Notes under the pieces: model-generated
Seen by the model: the letters and a program-made list of their open reading frames with translations, nothing else
Database searches by the model: none
What the model was told of the DNA's origin: nothing
Program-made: the position numbers and the translations under genes
Shown: positions 1 through 5,767 of the stretch, piece after piece
How the letters are laid out: each line of letters starts with the position of its first letter
How positions within the stretch are numbered: position 1 is the first letter of the stretch
Assembly (NCBI GenBank): GCA_050013615.1
Contig: JBEKEX010000085.1
Span: 1 to 10,166, forward strand
Source of the DNA: JBEKEX01 sp050013615
Lineage (GTDB): Bacteria > Chloroflexota > Anaerolineae > Anaerolineales > Anaerolineaceae
Length of the DNA stretch: 10,166 nucleotides
Reading direction: 5' to 3'

Positions 1-21
1 AACCATTCTGGATAGCGCAAA

Positions 22-105
22 ATGATGCAGCGTACAGATGATATTGCCGCCTGCGCCAAACGATTGGACTCCATGCACACAACCCTCTTGAGCAACCCGG
101 CATGA
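22..105 (+). other. possible 27-codon ORF or tail of a broken upstream gene
   Basis: A short open frame starts at ATG 22 and ends at TGA 103-105, which overlaps the ATG of the following kinase in an ATGA arrangement. Its own ATG overlaps another TGA at 23-25 that closes a different frame entering from the left edge (last residues TILDSAK). Two stop/start overlaps in a row look like translational coupling. A single frameshift near base 22 would instead join the two pieces into one longer upstream gene. The peptide (MMQRTDDIAACAKRLDSMH...) resembles no family I know, and no clear ribosome binding site precedes it. It may be chance. Confidence 0.2.
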
Positions 106-2072
106 TGAAGAAAAATTCCCTGCAGCAAACTACCAATGAGACAGCTTTACCAGAATCGGAGGCCGAACTCCGCCAGTTAAGCGCATCCCTGGTCGATATT
201 TTGATGGTGTATGACCGTGCAGGCCATTTATTGAGTATCGCCCCACCAGAATCGCGATTGCTTTCCCGGCCGGCCAAAAAGCTGATCGGCAAAAGTGTCG
301 AAGAAATCTTCCCTGAGTTGTTGTCGAGCTTATTCTTTACGACCATCCAGCAGGTGTTGCTTGACGGCGAGACGCGCTGTGTTGAATATCCCATGTTGGT
401 GCGGGGAGAGAATTTGTGGTTCGAAGCGACGATAGCATGCCGAACCGAGGGAACAGTTTTCTGGGCGGCACGCGAGAAAAGTAAATATCATGTCAATGAA
501 GAAAAATTGCGCTTTCGTTTAGACCTCGAAAACCTCCTGATCACGCTGCTGCAAAAGTTTTTACAGTTGCCTTTCGAAAATGTGGATGTCGAAATCGAAC
601 GAGCGCTACGGGTGATAGGGTTGTTCCTGCGTTTGGATGACGTGAGCGTCTTCAAATTCGATAACACGTATCAAACCATGATGCGCAGTAATACCTGGAC
701 TTCTATCGGTCCGGTATCTTCGAGCAATTCGGAACTTCCTTTTCGCTGCGACGATTTCCCATGGTTGATGGCGCGCCTTTCCAATTTTGAGACGATCAGT
801 TTAACCTGCCTGGACGAACTGCCACCAGAGGCTATTGCAGAAAAGAAATTGTTGAAACGGCGAAAAATAAAGTCCACGGCAGTTGTTCCCATGGCGGTGG
901 GAGATATCTTGCGTGGGTTTGTGCTGTTCGCTTCGCGCAGCACCGAGATTTCCTGGTCTGAGGATACAATCGCTTTGTTGCGAGTAATGGCAGATATGTT
1001 TAGCAACGCATTGGAACATCACCAGGCTGAAGAACGCTTGCAACGAAGCGAGGCGCGGACGATGGCCTTGCTCAGTGCCATGCCGGACATGATGTTCCGG
1101 CTAAACAGGCAGGGCATTTTGCTGGATTTCACGGGTGGTGATGAAGAGGATTTGTTCCTGGCCGACGAGTTCATCGGACAAAGCCTAGCCCGTGCACTGC
1201 CCGAGGACATCTTCCAGCGATTTCTCGAGTCTATCGAAAAGACGCTAGAAGATAAGAAGATTCAAACATTGGAGTATGAGCAGGAATTGCCGCGTGGCCA
1301 ACAGCACTATGAGGTACGTTTTGTGGTCAGCAGCAATGAAGAAGTGATTGCAATCGTGCGTAACACCAGCGAACAGGTGCGTTTGGAACGGCTGAAAACA
1401 GATTTCGTTCACAGGGCGACCCATGAACTGCGCACACCGCTGACCACCTGTTTGCTGATGGCTGACCTGATCGATGGCCAAGGAACGGACGAGCAGAAAA
1501 GCGAATATTGGAAAGTGCTGCGCACAGAACTGCAGCGCCAACGATCATTGGTGGAGGATCTTTTAACGGTCGCGAGGTTGGAAAACAATCCCTATGAATC
1601 CAAACTAAAATCCACCGACCTTGTGGAAGTGATAAAGAGTGTGTTATTCGGGTTGGTTCACGTTGCCGAAAGTAAGAAAATAACCGTTGTGACGGATGCA
1701 CCGGTTGATTTTCCCCATGTCAATGCGGACGCCAAGGCAATGCAGCAAGTATTTAGTAATTTGATTGGCAATGCGATCAAGTTTACACCACAGGGCGGGA
1801 AGGTAACGCTGAGCATGGAAATAAAAGCAAAGCGTGCCATCGTGAAGGTGCGGGATACCGGGATTGGCATTCCAGAAGAAGATTTCTCTCACCTTTTTAC
1901 CCGCTTTTATCGCGCCAGCAATGCCGTCCAGTCACAGATTCCAGGTACCGGCATTGGGCTCTATATCGTCAAAGCCATACTGGACAGCATGGATGGCAAG
2001 ATCACGATCGAGAGTCAACCGGGAGTAGGGACTACATTCACTATCGACCTACCTGTTGCCAAAGATAAATAA
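102..2072 (+). CDS. PAS-GAF-PAS sensor histidine kinase
   Basis: This is a 656-residue hybrid-input histidine kinase that autophosphorylates a histidine and passes the phosphate to a response regulator. No membrane segment is visible, so it is probably cytoplasmic. An N-terminal PAS-like domain covers about residues 21-125, a GAF-like domain about 140-305, a second PAS about 318-425, HisKA about 430-495 and HATPase_c about 540-652. The H-box reads THELRTPLT with the phosphorylated His at 441. The N-box starts at N553 (NLIGNAIKFTP), G1 is DTGIGIP at 585-591, the F-box is FTRFYRA and G2 is GTGIGL from 615. All catalytic boxes are intact. The start is ATGATG; ATG 102 is the first standard start after an in-frame stop at 39-41. 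No good Shine-Dalgarno is present, so coupling to an upstream frame is possible. No receiver-domain gene lies beside it on this strand: the next gene is convergent and lacks a receiver. Its partner is either upstream of the window or elsewhere. The ligand is unknown. Confidence 0.95.
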   Translation: MMKKNSLQQTTNETALPESEAELRQLSASLVDILMVYDRAGHLLSIAPPESRLLSRPAKKLIGKSVEEIFPELLSSLFFTTIQQVLLDGETRCVEYPMLVRGENLWFEATIACRTEGTVFWAAREKSKYHVNEEKLRFRLDLENLLITLLQKFLQLPFENVDVEIERALRVIGLFLRLDDVSVFKFDNTYQTMMRSNTWTSIGPVSSSNSELPFRCDDFPWLMARLSNFETISLTCLDELPPEAIAEKKLLKRRKIKSTAVVPMAVGDILRGFVLFASRSTEISWSEDTIALLRVMADMFSNALEHHQAEERLQRSEARTMALLSAMPDMMFRLNRQGILLDFTGGDEEDLFLADEFIGQSLARALPEDIFQRFLESIEKTLEDKKIQTLEYEQELPRGQQHYEVRFVVSSNEEVIAIVRNTSEQVRLERLKTDFVHRATHELRTPLTTCLLMADLIDGQGTDEQKSEYWKVLRTELQRQRSLVEDLLTVARLENNPYESKLKSTDLVEVIKSVLFGLVHVAESKKITVVTDAPVDFPHVNADAKAMQQVFSNLIGNAIKFTPQGGKVTLSMEIKAKRAIVKVRDTGIGIPEEDFSHLFTRFYRASNAVQSQIPGTGIGLYIVKAILDSMDGKITIESQPGVGTTFTIDLPVAKDK

Positions 2073-2094
2073 ACACCTTTCATACATCGTGTTT
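2071..2094 (-). terminator. weak inverted repeat between convergent genes, possible terminator
   Basis: AAACAC (2071-2076) and GTGTTT (2089-2094) form a 6-bp inverted repeat with a 12-nt loop at the junction of the two convergent genes. On the minus strand the stem is followed by the T-rich run ATTTATCTTT, so it could end the LuxR-type transcript. The stem is short and AT-rich, so support is weak. Confidence 0.25.
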
Positions 2095-2541
2095 CGTTGA
2101 CCGGGTTTTGTGACGGGATGGATACAAGCCGGCCGAAATGGCATGACTGACCGATTGGGCGCGTGTGCTGGCCCCGAAACGATTTTTCAACGTGGCCACA
2201 TGAAATTCGACAGTGCGAACGCCAACTCCCAGGCGAGCGGCGATTTGCTTGGAGCTCAGTCCTTCAGCGATGCCTTCCAATACCTGGCGTTGGCGTTGAC
2301 TGAGACCTAACGTCAAGACGTCATTGGGTGGCGGGGCGATCTGTTCCAGTGGCTGGGCCGGTGCAACGATGATCAGGTCACCAAGGCGACTGGCATGCAA
2401 AGCGGTTGACGGCAGGTTGAAAGTCTGTGCCGGGAACTGCCATTCTCCGGCATTGATCGCGGTAATCAGCTCATCTAATGAGAGCGGAGAATCGATCATC
2501 AATTGTGGCGCATCATTGATTACGAACAATAAGCGAGTCAT
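2080..2541 (-). CDS. small LuxR/GerE-type transcriptional regulator without a receiver domain
   Basis: This is a 153-residue DNA-binding regulator. Residues 78-140 are a clear GerE helix-turn-helix (LSQRQRQVLEGIAEGL, then SSKQIAARLGVGVRTVEFHV with the recognition helix about 107-121). The first 75 residues are not a standard receiver: after MTRLLFVIND there is no acidic pocket, no phosphorylatable Asp in context, and no Thr/Lys switch residues. SLDELITAINAGEW at 21-34 resembles the last receiver helix and linker of NarL-type regulators, so an internally shortened response regulator is one reading. A new small N-terminal domain is another. I chose the ATG at 2541 because it continues the long frame; no Shine-Dalgarno stands before it. 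The start codon lies in an 11-bp tandem repeat that also places ATGs at 2552 and 2570 in another frame. The gene has its own promoter at 2610-2638 and converges on the kinase 7 bp away. Its targets are unknown and autoregulation is possible. Confidence 0.9.
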   Translation of the reverse strand: MTRLLFVINDAPQLMIDSPLSLDELITAINAGEWQFPAQTFNLPSTALHASRLGDLIIVAPAQPLEQIAPPPNDVLTLGLSQRQRQVLEGIAEGLSSKQIAARLGVGVRTVEFHVATLKNRFGASTRAQSVSHAISAGLYPSRHKTRSTKHDV

Positions 2542-2561
2542 AGTCGAGTCATAGTCGAGTC
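2535..2561. repeat. 11-bp tandem duplication over the LuxR-type start codon
   Basis: The unit GAGTCATAGTC occurs at 2535-2545 and 2546-2556, followed by a partial third copy GAGTC at 2557-2561. On the minus strand each full copy carries ATGACTCG, so the start of the regulator gene (MTRL) is duplicated. The upstream copy reads ATG-ACT-CGA-CTA-TGA, whose stop overlaps the real ATG. Eleven is not a multiple of three, so the duplication shifts any upstream start out of frame. Confidence 0.9.
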
Positions 2562-2570
2562 CAGGGCCAT
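2541..2570 (-). other. 10-codon upstream ORF overlapping the LuxR-type start
   Basis: On the minus strand an ATG at 2570 opens the frame MALDSTMTRL and stops at a TGA whose first two bases are the last two of the regulator's ATG. It lies inside the leader expected from the 2610-2638 promoter, so it would be transcribed. No strong ribosome binding site precedes it. If one 11-bp repeat copy is removed, this ATG falls in frame with the regulator (MALDSTMTRLLF...). It may therefore be a former start codon, or a short leader peptide that couples translation to the regulator. Confidence 0.35.
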
Positions 2571-2590
2571 ATCAGGCAATGTTCTTGTGA

Positions 2591-2621
2591 TAGAAATTAT
2601 GTTCTATTTATTATGACATAA
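2591..2621. promoter_or_regulatory. candidate operator palindromes at the LuxR-type promoter
   Basis: Two inverted repeats sit side by side: TAGAA-N6-TTCTA (2591-2606) and TTATG-A-CATAA (2611-2621). The first spans the predicted transcription start and the second the -10 box. Dimeric regulators of the GerE family bind such symmetric sites, so autoregulation is conceivable. The region is AT-rich and the arms are only 5 bp, so chance cannot be excluded. Confidence 0.3.
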
Positions 2622-2638
2622 GAGAACCAACTTGTCAA
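2610..2638 (-). promoter_or_regulatory. sigma70-type promoter of the LuxR-type regulator
   Basis: Read on the minus strand, TTGACA (2638-2633) is separated by exactly 17 bp from CATAAT (2615-2610). This is a perfect -35 and a five-of-six -10. Transcription would start near 2603 and leave a leader of about 60 nt. A palindrome TTATG-A-CATAA (2611-2621) overlaps the -10, and an inverted repeat TAGAA-N6-TTCTA (2591-2606) covers the expected start site. Both sit where an operator would act. Confidence 0.7.
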
Positions 2639-2649
2639 GTGGGTGATGG

Positions 2650-2676
2650 AAAAAGTTGTGACCGGACACTGGCCAC
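2650..2676 (-). terminator. probable terminator behind the diguanylate cyclase gene
   Basis: On the minus strand GTGGCC (2676-2671) pairs with GGTCAC (2663-2658) through one G-T wobble around a 7-nt loop. After a short AAC comes TTTTT (2654-2650). It lies about 65 bp past the cyclase stop codon and just before the -35 box of the LuxR-type promoter, so it would insulate the two genes. The stem is only 6 bp, hence moderate confidence. Confidence 0.45.
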
Positions 2677-2740
2677 CATGCAAAGGGTATGAGACGATCG
2701 TATTGAAGTGAAATCGAGGGTACTTATACCAGAGTCGAGC

Positions 2741-4378
2741 TCATTGAGCAGTAATGCTGGGCGAAGATTGATAATCTTCCGCAACCATGGTGTGGTTGCG
2801 ACCCGCTGCTTTAGCCGCATACATCGCTTTATCGGCAGCAGCTAAAAGCAAGTCAAAGCTATTACCGTTTTCTGGAAAGATAGCAATGCCCGATGATATA
2901 GTGGCATGGACTTCTTTGCCTTGACAATCGAGGCGCATGTCTTGGAAGGCAATGCGCCAGACTTCAGCCCGTTGAAAGGCAATTTCCTTAGGTAAGTTGG
3001 GCAATGCAAGTACAAATTCATCACCGCCATAACGGCAAGCGATATCCGCTTTGCGGATGTGGCGGCACAGCATGGCGCTCAATGCTTGTAAGATCTGGTC
3101 GCCAGCTTTGTGGCCGAACGTATCATTGATTATTTTGAAATGGTCGATATCGACCATGACCAGGCTGATGGGGTAGCCCTCCCGTTTGGCACGTGCGATC
3201 TCTTTCTCGAGTAATTCTTCCAAATAGCGGCGGTTGAGCATGCCGGTGACCATATCGTGCATGGCCTGGTCGCGCAATTGTATCTGTAAGTCGTTGATCT
3301 CATCCAGCTGAGTCTGCAACCGTTGATTAGCTTGCTGCAGAGCAATTTCAGCCAGTTTTCGGCTGGTGGCGTCGCGAAAGATGACCAGCTTACCGATTGT
3401 TTTGTCTTTTTTACGGCGCAACGGGGCAATTTGGATATCAGCGTATTGCCAGGGCGCATCGACCAGGGGAAGTTCGATCAGTTTGTCATCCGTTTCCTTC
3501 AAGCTTTCCAAGATATTGTGTCTGTCTGCCAACAATTTATCTATGTCCTGACCGAGATCTGTGGCCGACAGATTGCTAAAAAGTGTCTTCGCGGCAGCAT
3601 TAAAGTCTATTAGCCGGTTCGATTCGTCTAACACCAGTACGCCGTCTTTCATGTTCTCGACCAGCGTTTCCCGTGCAATGGGTGCGAGGTCCAATAATTG
3701 GAAGCGTAGCATGCTCAGCAATAAGATGACGCCAGTGAAGGTGAAGCTGATTGCTGTAAGGTCCAGACCAGGGAAAGGGTTAAAGAACAAGTACATGAAG
3801 GTTCCAACCCAGGGACAGATGGAGGCGATCAATAGAGTTGTTGTTTGGATTCGGTAAGGGCCACGCATTTTCAGTGCGTTCCTGATCAGGACCAGGGTAG
3901 CGCAAAAAATAATTGTATAAATGATAAAAATTTCCAACCAAAACCAGGGACCATGTTGGTAAATAAGGCTGTTGCTGCCTGCAGGGCCGGGGACAAAACC
4001 GGTCCAGATAAGATGATGCCATTGATTGGTGAAAGCCAGTCCGATAGTGAGAAACGCAGGCAGGAAAAATAAAGCTATTAACCGAGGCTTTAACCATTTA
4101 TCATTCTGGGTGTAGCGCAGGGCGAACAAAAGCAAAAATGCAGGGGCAGTATGAGCTCCGATGTATCCAACTTGAGACCAAAGGATTTTGGTCGCTTGCT
4201 CCACTGCTGCCGCTTCGAAGAAGTCGCAGAGTGCCCATTCGAAGATCGCGGCCATGAGCAATACTAGCTGTATGCCACTGGGGGCTGAACGCCTATGCCA
4301 GGCGAGTACAGCCACGATGAAGGCAATGACAGCGGTGACAAGTTCTGCAATAGAATAGGGGACGATGTAGTAATACAT
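2741..4378 (-). CDS. membrane diguanylate cyclase, 7TM sensor-PAS-GGDEF
   Basis: This 545-residue protein should make cyclic di-GMP from two GTP. Seven hydrophobic segments fill the first 230 residues (about 9-27, 35-56, 65-89, 100-118, 146-166, 178-200, 207-226). This is the layout of the 7TM module found at the N terminus of some histidine kinases. A PAS domain follows at about 237-340 (VENMKDGVLVLDESNRLIDFN), then a coiled-coil signalling helix at about 340-372 and the GGDEF domain at about 373-535. The active motif GGDEF is intact at 451-455, the metal/GTP region MVDIDHFK includes D410, and RKAD at 442-445 is an RxxD inhibitory site exactly five residues before GGDEF. The enzyme is therefore expected to be active and product-inhibited. 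No EAL or HD-GYP domain is present. A promoter is visible at 4417-4445, but the ATG at 4378 has no clear ribosome binding site. The sensed signal is unknown; the 7TM part suggests a membrane or extracellular cue. Confidence 0.95.
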   Translation of the reverse strand: MYYYIVPYSIAELVTAVIAFIVAVLAWHRRSAPSGIQLVLLMAAIFEWALCDFFEAAAVEQATKILWSQVGYIGAHTAPAFLLLFALRYTQNDKWLKPRLIALFFLPAFLTIGLAFTNQWHHLIWTGFVPGPAGSNSLIYQHGPWFWLEIFIIYTIIFCATLVLIRNALKMRGPYRIQTTTLLIASICPWVGTFMYLFFNPFPGLDLTAISFTFTGVILLLSMLRFQLLDLAPIARETLVENMKDGVLVLDESNRLIDFNAAAKTLFSNLSATDLGQDIDKLLADRHNILESLKETDDKLIELPLVDAPWQYADIQIAPLRRKKDKTIGKLVIFRDATSRKLAEIALQQANQRLQTQLDEINDLQIQLRDQAMHDMVTGMLNRRYLEELLEKEIARAKREGYPISLVMVDIDHFKIINDTFGHKAGDQILQALSAMLCRHIRKADIACRYGGDEFVLALPNLPKEIAFQRAEVWRIAFQDMRLDCQGKEVHATISSGIAIFPENGNSFDLLLAAADKAMYAAKAAGRNHTMVAEDYQSSPSITAQ

Positions 4379-4416
4379 TATTTGAAAGAATCGAATACTT
4401 TAAGGACTTATGCATA

Positions 4417-4445
4417 ATTATCCCTTGTTTGAGCTACAACGTCAA
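4417..4445 (-). promoter_or_regulatory. sigma70-type promoter of the diguanylate cyclase
   Basis: On the minus strand TTGACG (4445-4440) and GATAAT (4422-4417) are separated by 17 bp. Each hexamer differs from consensus at one position. Transcription would start near 4410, giving a leader of about 30 nt before the ATG at 4378. Confidence 0.65.
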
Positions 4446-4500
4446 CAAACAGAATTGATAGCAGACGCACAGGTTTTGTGGGAAGTGATATTTTTGTACT

Positions 4501-4550
4501 GATAAAAGAGATAATTAATGGCTGCTCTGATAGTCATTCTCTTTTTTATC
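4501..4550. repeat. imperfect inverted repeat in the divergent intergenic region
   Basis: GATAAAAGAGA (4501-4511) is matched in reverse by TCTCTTTTTTATC (4538-4550), 11 bp with two extra T. Inside, AATG (4517-4520) faces CATT (4534-4537). It lies upstream of the -10 box for the lipoprotein gene and beyond the start of the cyclase promoter. Neither predicted transcript would contain it, so a DNA-level role such as regulator binding is more likely than an RNA role. Confidence 0.5.
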
Positions 4551-4572
4551 ACAGTAAATCGTTTTTTTGTCC

Positions 4573-4596
4573 TATAATCACTTAATCTTGGTGGAG
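4573..4596 (+). promoter_or_regulatory. -10 box and ribosome binding site of the PLD-like lipoprotein gene
   Basis: A perfect TATAAT lies at 4573-4578, with an expected start near 4585. No good -35 hexamer is found at 16-18 bp (CACAGT at 4550-4555 with 17 bp), so the promoter may need an activator. GGTGGAG at 4590-4596, five bases before ATG 4602, is a strong Shine-Dalgarno and fixes the start codon. Confidence 0.55.
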
Positions 4597-4601
4597 TAAC
4601 A

Positions 4602-5717
4602 ATGCGCTTTTCCAGGCTTCTTTTTTCAACTGCAGTGTGTGTGGTGCTGGGTCTGATGGCAGGTTGTGCAGCCATACCAACAACTACCACGCTGACGGCA
4701 AGCGACCCTGTTATGCCAACACCAGCCACTGCAATATGTGGGATAGCCAGCAATGCACCGTCCGATACAGCGATTCAGGTCTATTTCACTGATCCCCAAA
4801 CCTCCGGAATCAGCAAGAGATCAGCAGTGTTGGAAGATGAAGTGCTTAGTGATTTGTGCCAGGCACGGCAAAGCATCAAAGTGGCTATGTATAGTTTTAC
4901 CTTGGAAAATATGGCGGATGGTCTGATCGCAGCTCAACGCCGCGGCGTGAATGTGCAGATGGTCATGGAATCAGACAATATGAACACCACTGCCGTTCAA
5001 AAGTTGGTGAAAGCCGGCATCCCGGTGGTAGGGGATACGTCAGATGGTTTGATGCACGATAAATTCATCATCGTCGATGATCAGGTTGTGTGGACGGGGT
5101 CGTTCAACGCCACGGACAACAGCCTGGAAACTGACAATAACAATTTCGTCCGCATTGAGTCAAACCCCATCGCGCAGGATTACGCGGCCGAGTTCGACGA
5201 GATGTACGTTTCGAGAGAATTCGGCCCGGACAGCCCCAACGAAACGGATGGTACCGCGTTTACATTGAATAACATGCCGGTAAAGGTCTATTTTGCGCCT
5301 GAAGACCGGGTGGCAAAACATTTGAGCGACCTGGTTGGCGGCGCTCAGCACAGCATTCAATTCCTGGCGTATTCTTTTACTTCCGACAGTCTGGCAGATA
5401 CTCTGTTGACGCGGATGAACAATGGTGTGGTAGTGCAGGGTGTTTTCGATGAGGACGAATCGACCAGTGCAGGTGCCGAATACGACCACCTTCGCCGGGC
5501 TGGGCTGGACGTGCGGCTGGATGGGAACCCCGGTTTGATGCACGAAAAGGTCATCATCCTGGATGGAGAGACTATCGTATTTGGCTCTTATAACTTTACC
5601 AAGGCGGCGGATCAGAGCAATGACGAGAACCTGGTCGTCATCGAAGACCCCGGCCTGGCGCAGCAATTCCAAACAGAGTTCGAAAGGGTCTACCAGCAGG
5701 CGCAACCGCAGTCGTAG
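4602..5717 (+). CDS. phospholipase D-like lipoprotein with two HKD motifs
   Basis: This is a 371-residue exported lipoprotein of the phospholipase D superfamily, whose members cut phosphodiester bonds in lipids or nucleic acids through a phospho-histidine intermediate. Residues 1-21 are a lipoprotein signal peptide (basic MRFSR, hydrophobic core, lipobox MAGC) with Cys22 as the lipidated residue. A Thr/Pro-rich tether follows. The mature part is an internal duplication. Half one (about 60-210) has LMHDKFIIVD with H152, K154 and D159, then GSFN. Half two (about 225-370) has LMHEKVIILD with H314, K316 and D321, then GSYN. Both HxKxxxxD motifs are complete, so one two-domain active site is expected. 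The pattern fits secreted PLD-like nucleases and cardiolipin synthase relatives. There are no membrane helices beyond the signal, which argues against a typical cardiolipin synthase. The start is fixed by a strong ribosome binding site. A promoter-bearing gap of 50 bp separates it from the peptidase downstream. The substrate cannot be told from sequence. Confidence 0.92.
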   Translation: MRFSRLLFSTAVCVVLGLMAGCAAIPTTTTLTASDPVMPTPATAICGIASNAPSDTAIQVYFTDPQTSGISKRSAVLEDEVLSDLCQARQSIKVAMYSFTLENMADGLIAAQRRGVNVQMVMESDNMNTTAVQKLVKAGIPVVGDTSDGLMHDKFIIVDDQVVWTGSFNATDNSLETDNNNFVRIESNPIAQDYAAEFDEMYVSREFGPDSPNETDGTAFTLNNMPVKVYFAPEDRVAKHLSDLVGGAQHSIQFLAYSFTSDSLADTLLTRMNNGVVVQGVFDEDESTSAGAEYDHLRRAGLDVRLDGNPGLMHEKVIILDGETIVFGSYNFTKAADQSNDENLVVIEDPGLAQQFQTEFERVYQQAQPQS

Positions 5718-5725
5718 CCTGACCG

Positions 5726-5753
5726 TTGACCTTTAAGCTCGTCATTTTATAAT
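5726..5753 (+). promoter_or_regulatory. promoter of the M20 peptidase gene
   Basis: TTGACC (5726-5731) and a perfect TATAAT (5748-5753) are spaced by 16 bp in the gap after the lipoprotein gene. Transcription would begin at about 5759-5761, just at the GAGG ribosome binding site (5759-5762). The leader would be only about 8 nt before ATG 5768, so this transcript would be nearly leaderless. Confidence 0.6.
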
Positions 5754-5767
5754 CTATCGAGGTGCCT

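Noticed and set aside
1327..1701. 124-codon open frame on the minus strand inside the first kinase
   Set aside because: It is opposite the HisKA domain, has a composition unlike a folded protein and no recognisable motif.
4501..4560. Inverted repeat as a rho-independent terminator
   Set aside because: The stem is AT-rich with a bulge, the following T run begins only about 10 bases later, and no gene on the plus strand ends before it.
5160..5705. 181-codon open frame on the minus strand inside the PLD-like gene
   Set aside because: It lies wholly opposite a gene with two complete HKD motifs and shows no family signature; it is a shadow of that gene's codon pattern.
4602..5717. Calling the PLD-like protein a cardiolipin synthase
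   Set aside because: Two HKD motifs fit, but the protein lacks the N-terminal membrane helices of typical bacterial cardiolipin synthases and carries a lipoprotein signal instead.
5762..5764. GTG as start of the M20 peptidase
   Set aside because: The GTG overlaps the end of the GAGG ribosome binding site, which is correctly spaced for ATG 5768; kept only as an alternative for a leaderless message.
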